A stretch of DNA of 64,000 nt from Saprospiraceae bacterium (GTDB lineage Bacteria > Bacteroidota > Bacteroidia > Chitinophagales > Saprospiraceae), in contig JABAQQ010000033.1 of assembly GCA_019187225.1 (NCBI GenBank), forward strand, positions 63,875 to 127,874, written 5' to 3'. Shown one piece after another: positions 24,841 to 33,154 of this stretch (the first letter of the stretch is position 1; each line of letters begins with the position of its first letter). Both the position numbers and the translations under genes were made by a program. The notes beneath the pieces are model-generated. The model saw only the letters and a program-made list of their open reading frames with translations, was not told the origin of the DNA and ran no database searches.

Positions 24841-26703
24841 TTATTTTTTCTTACCGCGCATGGCTCTGATTTCCGCCATACGCTCCGGACTTAAACCCTT
24901 GCGCTTGGTCTCGCCGGCTGGTTTGGCCGCTTTTTGAGCACCAGGTTTTGCCTTTGGTGCTGCTGGTACTTTACCGGTATTCTTGGCGGCACGGGCAGCA
25001 CGTGCCTTTTCGAGAATTTCGGCGCGTGTCAGTTTGGGTCCTTCGGCTTTGGCTGCTTTAGCGGCTTTTTTCGGTGCGGCGGCAGGTGCTCCCTGTTTGG
25101 CGGCGCGTGCGGCGCGGGCTTTGGCGAGTATTTCGGCGCGCGTCGGTTTTGGCCCTTCGGCTTTGGCTGCTTTAGCGGCTTTTTTCGGTGCGGCGGCAGG
25201 TGCTCCCTGTTTGGCGGCGCGTGCGGCGCGGGCTTTGGCGAGTATTTCAGCGCGCGTCGGTTTTGGCCCTTCGGCTTTGGCTGCTTTAGCGGCTTTTTTC
25301 GGTGCGCCGGCAGGTGCTCCCTGTTTGGCGGCGCGTGCGGCGCGGGCTTTGGCGAGTATTTCGGCGCGCGTCGGTTTTGGCCCTTCGGCTTTGGCTGCTT
25401 TAGCGGCTTTTTTCGGTGCGGCGGCGGGTGCTCCCTGTTTGGCGGCGCGTGCGGCGCGGGCTTTGGCGAGAATTTCGGCGCGTGTCAGTTTGGGTCCTTC
25501 GGCTTTGGCTGCTTTAGCGGCTTTTTTCGGTGCGGCGGCGCGTGCGCCCTGTTTGGCGGCGCGTGCGGCGCGGGCTTTGGCGAGTATTTCGGCGCGTGTC
25601 AGTTTTGGTCCTTCGGCTTTGGCTGCTTTAGCGGCTTTTTTCGGTGCGGCGGCGGGTGCGCCTTGTTTGGCGGCGCGTGCGGCGCGGGCTTTGGCGAGTA
25701 TTTCGGCGCGTGTCAGTTTGGGTCCTTCGGCTTTGGCTGCTTTAGCGGCTTTTTTCGGTGCGGCGGCGGGTGCGCCTTGTTTGGCAGCGCGTGCAGCGCG
25801 TGCTTTGGCGAGAATTTCGGCGCGTGTCAGTTTGGGTCCTTCGGCTTTGGCTGCATTAGCGGCTTTTTTCGGTGCGGCGGCGGGTGCGCCTTGTTTGGCA
25901 GCGCGTGCAGCGCGTGCTTTGGCGAGAATTTCGGCGCGTGTCAGTTTTGGCCCTTCTGCTTTGGCTGTTTTAGCGGCTTTTTTGGCCTTCGGTGCGGCGG
26001 CGGGTGCTCCTTCTTTGGCGGCACGTGCGGCGCGTGCTTTAGCGAGTATTTCGGCGCGTGTCAGTTTGGGGCCTTCCGCTTTGGCTGCTTTTTCAGCGGC
26101 GACCTCTTCACTGCTGCGACGGAGGCGCCTGCGGCCCGGGGCAGCAGCGGGTTTTTCGGTTTCTTCTTGTTTCGGTTTCCCCTGCGCGATCAGGCGAATG
26201 TGGGCCACATGGTGTTGCCCATGCCAGGCATAGAGTGCAATGGCTTCCGGGAGGGGGATGACCCTTTGTTGTTCGGGATGGAAATAGCCGCGTTCGAGGT
26301 CTTCTTCGGAGAGCGATTCGAGGAACATGACCCAGCGTTTGTGCAGGGGCGCAAGTATTCGGAGCGATAATTTGACAGGGGCATTTTTGGCGTCTTCCGT
26401 TTTTGCCCAATCGGCTTCTTCATAGGGTTTGATGATCGGTGTGGTTTCGGTCACGGCAAGTTTCATGCGCACATAGGCGTTCATATGGCTGTCGGCCAGG
26501 TGGTGTACAACCTGACGCGCCGTCCAACCGCCGCGGCGGTACGGAGTATCCAATTCTCCGCCTTTCAATTTTTTGAGTACCTTTTTGAGTTCTTTTGGCA
26601 ACCTCGCGATGGCTTTGATGTTGCGGCGCGTGTCATCGAGTGACCACACTTTGCCATATTCGAACTTGCCAATAGGGTATCTCAGACTTTCCTGTGATTT
26701 CAT
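24841..26703 (-). CDS. DinB/YfiT-like protein fused to a long Lys/Ala-rich histone-like repeat tail
   Basis: A protein of 620 residues. Residues 1-175 are a DinB/YfiT four-helix domain: GGWTARQVVHHLADSHMNAY with His68, and YAWHGQHHVAHIRLI with His161-165, which together form the metal site. From about 205 to 577 there are ten tandem 38-residue units of the form AEGPK(L/P)TRAEILAKARAARAAK then QGAPAAAPKKAAKAAK. A related degenerate tail ends in GLSPERMAEIRAMRGKKK. The tail is strongly basic, and each unit is expected to form an amphipathic helix. DinB-family enzymes transfer or hydrolyse thiol conjugates; a histone H1-like tail would tether it to DNA or RNA. This fusion is unusual to me. Repeat number may vary between strains because the DNA units are nearly identical. 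Confidence 0.85.
   Translation of the reverse strand: MKSQESLRYPIGKFEYGKVWSLDDTRRNIKAIARLPKELKKVLKKLKGGELDTPYRRGGWTARQVVHHLADSHMNAYVRMKLAVTETTPIIKPYEEADWAKTEDAKNAPVKLSLRILAPLHKRWVMFLESLSEEDLERGYFHPEQQRVIPLPEAIALYAWHGQHHVAHIRLIAQGKPKQEETEKPAAAPGRRRLRRSSEEVAAEKAAKAEGPKLTRAEILAKARAARAAKEGAPAAAPKAKKAAKTAKAEGPKLTRAEILAKARAARAAKQGAPAAAPKKAANAAKAEGPKLTRAEILAKARAARAAKQGAPAAAPKKAAKAAKAEGPKLTRAEILAKARAARAAKQGAPAAAPKKAAKAAKAEGPKLTRAEILAKARAARAAKQGARAAAPKKAAKAAKAEGPKLTRAEILAKARAARAAKQGAPAAAPKKAAKAAKAEGPKPTRAEILAKARAARAAKQGAPAGAPKKAAKAAKAEGPKPTRAEILAKARAARAAKQGAPAAAPKKAAKAAKAEGPKPTRAEILAKARAARAAKQGAPAAAPKKAAKAAKAEGPKLTRAEILEKARAARAAKNTGKVPAAPKAKPGAQKAAKPAGETKRKGLSPERMAEIRAMRGKKK
24973..26082 (-). repeat. 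Ten in-frame 114-bp tandem repeats in the DinB-fusion gene
   Basis: Units of 114 bp (38 codons), most differing at only a few bases. First and last units diverge more (KEGAPAAAPKAKK and NTGKV variants). Because the composition is repetitive, both other-strand frames are also open here; these are not genes. Confidence 0.9.
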
Positions 26704-26778
26704 TGTTTGCTGCTGTTTTTGATTTTGAATGATAGAATAATCCGCGGATAAGCAATATATTTGTCTGCGCGGATGGTT

Positions 26779-27393
26779 TTAGGATGAAACTGCGTTGTCT
26801 TTCCACCGCCACAAATAGCGGCTCGCTATGGTGCGGTAAGGGCGCCAGGGTTCGGCGAGTTCTATCATTTGTTGTTTGAGATTTTTATCTTTTTCATCGA
26901 GTCCATAAAGCCGCGTCATTGCCTGTTGGATACCGAGATCGTCAACTGGAAAAATATCAGGTCGGCCGATAGTAAACATCAGGATCATTTGCGCCGTCCA
27001 TTTCCCGACGCCTTTGATTCGTGTCAGAAAATCAATGATCTCTTCATCGCTCATGAATTTCCATTGATGGTTTTCAAGATCGTATTGAAGGGAAAATGCG
27101 GCTACGTTCTGAAGATAGGATGCTTTTTGATTGGATAATCCGGCGCTGCGCAAAATTGGAATTTCTATTGCAGAAAGTAATTCGGGATGCGGGTAATTAT
27201 CGGGAAACAAAGCGCAGAAACGGTTAAAAATCGTAGAAGCAGCTTTGACGCTCAGTTGCTGGGAAACAATGGATTCCAGCAAATCGTAATAAACTCTTCC
27301 GGAAGGTGAAAAATCAGGAATGTTTATAGTCTCAACCAATAAACGGATCTTGTCGTGTTGTTTTAAATGCGCTATTGCAGCCTCTGGATTCAT
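26779..27393 (-). CDS. AlkA-type DNA-3-methyladenine glycosylase (HhH-GPD)
   Basis: A protein of 204 residues. HhH-GPD fold: IVSQQLSVKAASTIFNRF near residues 38-55, the helix-hairpin-helix LTRIKGVGKWTAQMILMF near 118-135, then PDIFPVDDLGI with the catalytic Asp, and the C-terminal WRPYRTIASRYLWRW typical of AlkA/MAG2. It excises alkylated purines in base-excision repair in the cytoplasm. It lacks the N-terminal AlkA domain, as is usual for the short bacterial form. It is monocistronic; its upstream region (27394-27922) contains the MITE-like element. The start codon at 27393 is the only one upstream of the conserved first helix. Confidence 0.92.
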   Translation of the reverse strand: MNPEAAIAHLKQHDKIRLLVETINIPDFSPSGRVYYDLLESIVSQQLSVKAASTIFNRFCALFPDNYPHPELLSAIEIPILRSAGLSNQKASYLQNVAAFSLQYDLENHQWKFMSDEEIIDFLTRIKGVGKWTAQMILMFTIGRPDIFPVDDLGIQQAMTRLYGLDEKDKNLKQQMIELAEPWRPYRTIASRYLWRWKDNAVSS

Positions 27394-27577
27394 ACGGCAA
27401 AGTAAATTGACTTACAACCACTTAAACAAGTTTTTATGCAATAGTTTTTCAGGATCGCTTCTTTTTAACAATGAGCAGGGCGATTTTTTAGTATAGTACA
27501 ACTATTTTTTAAAATATATGAAATAAAAAATAAATAATAATTATTTGATAATCAATGATTTAATAATTTATCTGTTG

Positions 27578-27694
27578 TATGCCTCGCGCCGTCAGGTTTT
27601 GTGCATCGGCATTAGTAACGTTTACTAAACTTTCAAAGTTTAGTAAACATATTTTCCCGCTATCCATGCACAAATCCTGGCGGCGCGAGGTATA
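27578..27694. mobile_element. MITE-like 117-bp element with 29-bp terminal inverted repeats
   Basis: Left arm 27578-27606 and right arm 27666-27694 are inverted repeats matching at 26 of 29 positions (core CTCGCGCCG and TTTGTGCAT). The ends begin with TAT, compatible with a TA target. A second, perfect palindrome is nested inside at 27620-27648. There is no coding capacity. It may be a non-autonomous element, or a regulatory or structured RNA hairpin between the two divergent genes. Confidence 0.6.
27620..27648. repeat. Perfect 29-bp palindrome with one-base centre
   Basis: Arms GTTTACTAAACTTT and its complement around one C. It is nested inside the MITE-like element and has the same design as the in-gene palindrome at 22409-22441. 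Confidence 0.75.
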
Positions 27695-27922
27695 AATATA
27701 AAAGCCAGGTCACAAACGACGGTATTCTCTTTCCGTATATAGCGATAGGGCATGATATAGTTAAAGGAAAGGCAGATGAGGGAGAATAGCCACCCGGGTT
27801 GTCATTCCCGGTGCATGATTCGTTTTAATCTTCGACCCCAAAACATCTTTTGCCTATCTGGTTTAAAAGAAATAATATTGCCCTGCCGGATTTCATCCAC
27901 AACCGCCCCGGCTTTTCAAATT

Positions 27923-29851
27923 ATGGGATTTCAAAAAGTAAACACGATCGACAGCAAAAACGAAATGCTGCACTTTGTACGCAGTCTCCTGGACGACGTT
28001 CAGGCATTTGAATATATGCTTGAAAATGATTGGTTTGAATCGAACATCGTGCGGATCGGCGCGGAGCAGGAAATGTGCCTCGTTCAAAATAAAACGTTCA
28101 AACCTGCGACGATAAACATGGAGGTGCTGGCCAAACTCGGCGATGACAAACCCTGGTGCGTCACCGAACTGGCCAAATTCAATCTGGAAACGAACCTCAG
28201 TCCGCGCGAATTTACCGGCGACTGCCTCAGTCAACTGGAAGCGGAGAACCTGAGCTATCTGAATATTATTCAAAAGGTACTGGACGAGTTCGATGCCTCT
28301 ATTATTTTATGCGGAATATTGCCCACTTTGCGCAAACACGATCTGGAAATGCAAAACCTGACTCCTAAAGACCGCTATTATGCGCTGATGGCGGCTATAC
28401 AGAAGCATCTTCTGGGCACTGCATTCGAATTACGTGTAGAGGGAGTGGATGAATTATTGGTGAAACATGATTCCCCTTTGCTGGAAGCCTGTAATACCAG
28501 TTTTCAGGTGCATTTGCAGGTCGCTCCGAAGGATTTTGTAAAAATGTACAACATCGCACAGGTGCTCGCCGGTCCGGTCATTGCCATTTCCGCCAATTCG
28601 CCACTCGTTTTTGGCCGCCGGCTGTGGCACGAAACGCGGATCGCGCTTTTCCAGCAAAGTCTCGATACCCGCACCACCCACGACCACATGCGCGAACGCC
28701 TGCCCCGCGTCAATTTCGGTTCCGGCTGGCTGCGCGGCGATATCACGGAGATCTATAAAGAAGACATCAGCCGTTTCAGGGTGCTGCTCGCAGGGGCGAT
28801 AGAAGAAGACTCGATTGCCATGGTACACGCGGGCAAGACCCCAAAATTGCGCGCCCTTCAAATCCACAATTCCACCGTCTATCGCTGGAACCGCCCCTGT
28901 TATGGCATTTCCCCCAATGGCAAACCCCATCTGCGCATCGAAAACCGCGTGATGCCGGCCGGCCCGACACCCGTAGACGAAACGGCAAATGCCGCATTTT
29001 GGCTCGGCTGTATGGTCGCTATGGGAAATCAATTTGACGACATCACCAAACACATTGACTTTGCGGATGCACGCGACAATTTTTTGAAATCGGCTAAATT
29101 CGGAATTGACACTACTTTTACCTGGATGAAGGACAAAAAAGTGCCGGTCACCGAATTGATCCTCAAGGAATTGTTGCCTATGGCCAGAGAAGGTTTGAAA
29201 ATGCGCAAGGTAAAATCCGCCGATAGTGCCAAATATCTGGACATCATAGAAGCCCGGGCCCGGGAACACAAAACCGGCGCCCGCTGGGCTTTACGCACTT
29301 TTACTGCCTTGAAAAAAGAAGTCACCAACGACGAAGCCGTTACGGCTGTCACCGCCGCCACTGTGAAAAATCAAAAAGAAAATAAACCCGTTCATACCTG
29401 GAAAGAAGGCACCGCCGCCGATCTTGCAGATTGGCATCCGGGTAAGATCAAGGTGGAAGAATTTATGTCCACCGATCTCTTCACCGTTCAAAAAGACGAC
29501 CTCATAGAGATTGTGGCGGAAATAATGGATTGGCGGCGAATCCGGTACATGCCGGTAGAAAACAGCAAAGGTGAATTGATCGGCCTCATCTCGAGCCGGA
29601 TGCTGTTGCGCCATTTTGCCCGGTGCAGCAAAATGGATAAACAGAACGTCGCCACGATTGTAAAAGACATAATGATAGAAAAGCCCGTTACTGTGACACC
29701 GGAAACGACCATCATGGATGCAATGCATAAAATGCAGCAGCACCGCATCGGATGCCTGCCCGTAGTTAAAGGCAAAGAATTGGTCGGTATTATCACGGAA
29801 ATGGACTTTCTTCGCATTACTTCCCGGCTGATGGAACGGCTGGAGAAATAG
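27923..29851 (+). CDS. GCS2-type glutamate-cysteine-ligase-like protein fused to a CBS-domain pair
   Basis: A protein of 642 residues from the ATG at 27923; the frame is open further upstream but that part looks non-coding. Residues about 1-480 are a GCS2/carboxylate-amine-ligase-like domain: RIGAEQEMCLV (active-site strand), ELAKFNLETNLSPREFTG, NTSFQVHLQV, RIENRVMPAGPTPVDE. A hinge rich in Lys and Ala leads to two CBS motifs (FMSTDLFTVQKDDLIEIV and VKDIMIEKPVTVTPETTIMD) that end with GIITEMDFLRIT. CBS pairs bind adenosyl ligands and usually regulate the linked enzyme. The GCS2 part would join glutamate to an amine; the real substrate is not known. It is monocistronic. Confidence 0.85.
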   Translation: MGFQKVNTIDSKNEMLHFVRSLLDDVQAFEYMLENDWFESNIVRIGAEQEMCLVQNKTFKPATINMEVLAKLGDDKPWCVTELAKFNLETNLSPREFTGDCLSQLEAENLSYLNIIQKVLDEFDASIILCGILPTLRKHDLEMQNLTPKDRYYALMAAIQKHLLGTAFELRVEGVDELLVKHDSPLLEACNTSFQVHLQVAPKDFVKMYNIAQVLAGPVIAISANSPLVFGRRLWHETRIALFQQSLDTRTTHDHMRERLPRVNFGSGWLRGDITEIYKEDISRFRVLLAGAIEEDSIAMVHAGKTPKLRALQIHNSTVYRWNRPCYGISPNGKPHLRIENRVMPAGPTPVDETANAAFWLGCMVAMGNQFDDITKHIDFADARDNFLKSAKFGIDTTFTWMKDKKVPVTELILKELLPMAREGLKMRKVKSADSAKYLDIIEARAREHKTGARWALRTFTALKKEVTNDEAVTAVTAATVKNQKENKPVHTWKEGTAADLADWHPGKIKVEEFMSTDLFTVQKDDLIEIVAEIMDWRRIRYMPVENSKGELIGLISSRMLLRHFARCSKMDKQNVATIVKDIMIEKPVTVTPETTIMDAMHKMQQHRIGCLPVVKGKELVGIITEMDFLRITSRLMERLEK

Positions 29852-29876
29852 AACGCCGGGTAAACTTTGGATTACC

Positions 29877-29946
29877 GGACGTTGGACATCGGACTGAATA
29901 GTAGGATATCATTGTCCCATGTCAAGGAGTCCAACATCTAACGTCC
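29877..29946. repeat. Imperfect inverted repeat of GGAC(G)TTGGAC-type phrases
   Basis: Left arm 29877-29894 and right arm 29929-29946 match in inverted orientation at 14 of 18 positions, and every mismatch is a transition. It lies just downstream of the GCS2-CBS gene and shares word content with 37711-37770. There is no T-run, so it is not a standard terminator. Confidence 0.5.
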
Positions 29947-30011
29947 AGCCCCCGGCTACTTAACAGACTGTTTTTAATCCTTTATTTGTCAACCATTTCA
30001 AACTTTTTTGT

Positions 30012-33000
30012 ATGAAGCGATTACTTCTTACCCTCGTAATCGCCCTGACGGCTGTAGTTGCCTTTGCGCAACGCAACGTAACAGGGCGGGTCACTGACCG
30101 CGCAAGCGGCGAAGCGCTTATCGGTGCTACCATCACTGTAAAAGGCGGCAATACCGGCGCCATTACCGACACCGACGGCAATTTTGCCATTACCGTGCCG
30201 AACGACGAGGCAGTCTTGCTGGTAGCCTATACCGGCTATGAATCCGCCGAAGTCGCCGTGGGCGCCCAATCCCGTGTGGATGTGATGCTGGATGCGGGCA
30301 GCACGCTTGTGGACGAAGTCGTGGTCATTGGCTACGGCAAACAGATCAAATCCACCCTCACCGGTAATGTCGCCAAAATCGGCGGCGAAAATCTGAAATC
30401 CATGCCCGTCGTGTCGGTCGAACAAGCCATGCAAGGCCAGGCTGCCGGCGTGTTTGTGGAAAGTGTGAACGGTAAAGTCGGCGGCGCCATGCGCGTACGG
30501 GTCCGCGGCGTCGGCTCCATCAACGCCGGCACGGAGCCGCTCTACGTCATTGACGGCATTCCGATTGCCAAAGACGCCCGCAATACTTCCGGAGCGCCAC
30601 TCAATCCCATCGCCGACTTGAACTTCAACGACATCGAATCCATCGAAGTGTTAAAGGATGCTTCGGCAAAAGCCATCTACGGAGCGCGCGGCTCCAACGG
30701 GGTGGTCATCATCACCACCAAATCGGGCAAAAGTGGCCGGCCGCGCATCGAACTGGACGTACAGGGCGGCGCGAGCATGCCTACCGGCAAACGCGAATTT
30801 TTGAATGCCGCCGAATACATCGAATTGTTCACGGAAGCGGCCAACAACTCGGACGATATAGACGGATTGCCTTACGACGATCCCGATTCCTGGACGGAAT
30901 TTACGCTGGGTCGTTTCAGCCGCTATTCGGGTTTCAATGACAGCTGGATGGAAAAAGTGGACCGCACCGATTGGCAGGAAGAAGCGCTCCGTACCGGCAG
31001 CGTATTCAATTCCAATCTTTCATTTTCGGGTGGAAATGATAAAGTCCGTTATTATGCCAGCGGCAACTGGGGCAACACCGAAGGTATCCTTGTCAGCAAT
31101 GACCTGGAAAAAATGGGAGGCCGTCTCAATCTCGATTTCGATGCAACCAGCCGCCTCAAAGTGGGCGTTAATCTGAACCTCGCCCGTACCCTCACCCACC
31201 AGGTGTCGAACGACAACGCATTTTCCACTCCGATGCAACTTGTGGCATTGTCACCTATTACGCCCAAGCGCGACGAAAACGGAGAACTTTACGACCGCCC
31301 TGTAACTATTTATTACAATGGCCTGATTGACGTGGAAGACGGCTCCCGCGAAGTGTTTACCTTCCGCACCATTGCCAATGTCTACGGAGACTATTCCTTT
31401 ACCGAACACCTCGGATTGCGCGTGGAAGGCGCCGGTAATTTTTACAACGTGCGCGATGACGCCAAATTCGGCGAGCGCACCGACAACGGCAACGACAGCC
31501 GCGGTTACGGCTATTCGGCTTTCGCAGGCGCTACCGACTGGAATACCAACGCCGTGCTTCACTGGGACCGCGACTTCGACCGCCATGCGCTCGGTTTTGA
31601 CCTCGGCACGGAATTATTCACAAGCGAATACACCCGTACCTACGTAGAAGGCGAACAATTCCCCAGCGACGATTTCAAGACACTCGAAGCGGCAGCCAGT
31701 ATAACGGACGCTACTTCCACGCTTACCAATTATAGTTTCCTGTCTTATTTCGGTCGCGCGCGATACAATTTTGACCGGAAATACCTGGTCAACATCAGCG
31801 GCCGTGTGGACGGTTCATCGCGTTTTGGTAAGGACAATCGCTATGCGTTTTTCCCCGCCGCTTCCGCCGGCTGGGTGCTGAGCGAAGAGGATTTTCTGAA
31901 AAACAACAGTACGCTCAGTTTTCTGAAATTGCGCGCCTCCTGGGGCGTTAGCGGCAATGCCGACATCGGCAACTTCCTGTCGCTCGGGCTTTTCCAGGCG
32001 GGCAATTATAACGGCAACAGCACACTCAATCCGGAGCAGATCGCCAATCCGGGCCTGACATGGGAAAGAAGTACCGAAACCGACTTCGGTATCGACTTCG
32101 GCTTGTTCAAAAACCGCCTGACGGGTGAAATTGACTACTACATTAAAAACACAACCGACCTCCTCCTCGAAGTGCCGGTGCCCGCTACTTCCGGTTTTAG
32201 CACCCAATTCCAGAACATCGGCGAATTGCAAAACAAGGGGATCGAATTCACCCTCAACTCCAACAACTTCGTGGGTAAATTCTCCTGGACGACTTCTTTC
32301 AACATCGCAGCCAATAAAAATGAGGTGAAGTCTCTGGCCAGCGGCCAAACCCTCATAGACGACGGCAGCAACACGAATGTTGTGAAAGTAGGGGAGCCCA
32401 TCGGCGTATTTTACGGCCCCGATTACGCAGGCGTAGACCCTGAAAACGGTGACGCGCTCTGGTACGTCAACGAAACCGACGACAACGGCAATATCATCAA
32501 TCCCGGCGCTACGACCAACACCTACGACGAAGCCAATTTTGTTGTGCTCGGCTCGCCGCTACCCGATGTCATCTACGGCCTCGACAATACTTTATCATAT
32601 GCGGGCGTGACGCTCAACTTCCGTTTTCAGGGCCAGGCAGGCAATGAGATTCAGAACGGCGCCGGCAACTTCATGTCCTGCGGCGCTTGCTGGTTCGACA
32701 ACCAGACCCGCGACCAACTCGACCGCTGGCAGCAGGCGGGCGACATCACCGACGTGCCGGAAGCCCGTCTCGGATATGGCAACGGCGAACAGGTGCGCAG
32801 CAGCCGCTACCTCAGCGACGGCTCCTACCTCCGCCTGAAGAACGTGACGCTGGCCTATGACTTCCCTTCGAAGATTTTTGGTAAAACAGGCTTACGCGAC
32901 CTGAGGATATATGTCACCGGTACCAACCTGCTCACCTTCACCAAGTATGAAGGATGGGATCCCGAAGTGACGACCGACTTCCTCGCCAGCAACATTATTT

Positions 33001-33068
33001 ACGGCGTGGACTTTTATGCGGCGCCTCAGCCGAAAACCATTGTGGCGGGATTCCGCGTGGGATTCTGA
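30012..33068 (+). CDS. SusC/RagA-family TonB-linked outer-membrane transporter
   Basis: A protein of 1018 residues. Signal peptide MKRLLLTLVIALTAVVAFAQ. Carboxypeptidase-like N-terminal domain (GRVTDRASGEALIGATI) about 22-100. The SusC signature appears in the plug at 115-240: DEVVVIGYGKQIKSTLTG, RVRGVGSINAGTEPLYVIDG, and EVLKDASAKAIYGARGSNGV. The remainder is a 22-strand barrel ending in ...TIVAGFRVGF. With its SusD partner it would bind and import oligosaccharides or peptides using TonB. No glycoside hydrolase lies nearby, so the substrate is not indicated. It is followed by susD after 86 bp that include a hairpin. Confidence 0.95.
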   Translation: MKRLLLTLVIALTAVVAFAQRNVTGRVTDRASGEALIGATITVKGGNTGAITDTDGNFAITVPNDEAVLLVAYTGYESAEVAVGAQSRVDVMLDAGSTLVDEVVVIGYGKQIKSTLTGNVAKIGGENLKSMPVVSVEQAMQGQAAGVFVESVNGKVGGAMRVRVRGVGSINAGTEPLYVIDGIPIAKDARNTSGAPLNPIADLNFNDIESIEVLKDASAKAIYGARGSNGVVIITTKSGKSGRPRIELDVQGGASMPTGKREFLNAAEYIELFTEAANNSDDIDGLPYDDPDSWTEFTLGRFSRYSGFNDSWMEKVDRTDWQEEALRTGSVFNSNLSFSGGNDKVRYYASGNWGNTEGILVSNDLEKMGGRLNLDFDATSRLKVGVNLNLARTLTHQVSNDNAFSTPMQLVALSPITPKRDENGELYDRPVTIYYNGLIDVEDGSREVFTFRTIANVYGDYSFTEHLGLRVEGAGNFYNVRDDAKFGERTDNGNDSRGYGYSAFAGATDWNTNAVLHWDRDFDRHALGFDLGTELFTSEYTRTYVEGEQFPSDDFKTLEAAASITDATSTLTNYSFLSYFGRARYNFDRKYLVNISGRVDGSSRFGKDNRYAFFPAASAGWVLSEEDFLKNNSTLSFLKLRASWGVSGNADIGNFLSLGLFQAGNYNGNSTLNPEQIANPGLTWERSTETDFGIDFGLFKNRLTGEIDYYIKNTTDLLLEVPVPATSGFSTQFQNIGELQNKGIEFTLNSNNFVGKFSWTTSFNIAANKNEVKSLASGQTLIDDGSNTNVVKVGEPIGVFYGPDYAGVDPENGDALWYVNETDDNGNIINPGATTNTYDEANFVVLGSPLPDVIYGLDNTLSYAGVTLNFRFQGQAGNEIQNGAGNFMSCGACWFDNQTRDQLDRWQQAGDITDVPEARLGYGNGEQVRSSRYLSDGSYLRLKNVTLAYDFPSKIFGKTGLRDLRIYVTGTNLLTFTKYEGWDPEVTTDFLASNIIYGVDFYAAPQPKTIVAGFRVGF

Positions 33069-33077
33069 GCCAGGCAT

Positions 33078-33096
33078 TGCGGAACGGAGTTCCGCA
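33078..33096 (+). promoter_or_regulatory. Hairpin between susC and susD
   Basis: A perfect 8-bp stem (TGCGGAAC/GTTCCGCA) with a GGA loop. It is not followed by a T-run. It lies ten bases after the susC stop and could stabilise or partly terminate the transcript so that the two genes are expressed at different levels. This is inference. Confidence 0.45.
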
Positions 33097-33154
33097 GCTT
33101 TCCGGAGCAGTGTTCCGGGATACATCATTTTGAAAATTAAAAAATCGCAACATC

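Larger units (their letters stand above)
27394..27922. other. Divergent intergenic region between alkA-like and GCS2-CBS genes
   Basis: About 530 bp. Positions 27480-27570 are very A/T-rich and probably contain the promoters. Positions 27578-27694 hold the MITE-like inverted-repeat element. From 27776 the frame is open into the GCS2 gene, but the first 49 codons are not conserved-looking. No tRNA or other RNA gene was recognised. Confidence 0.45.

Noticed and set aside
24973-26082. Regular repeats resembling a CRISPR array
   Set aside because: The units are 114 bp, in frame, nearly identical throughout and without distinct spacers; they encode protein repeats.
24934-26370. Plus-strand frames of 416 and 478 codons rich in Gly, Cys and Phe or Ala
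   Set aside because: They are antisense readings of the 114-bp repeats of the DinB-fusion gene; the periodicity alone keeps them open.
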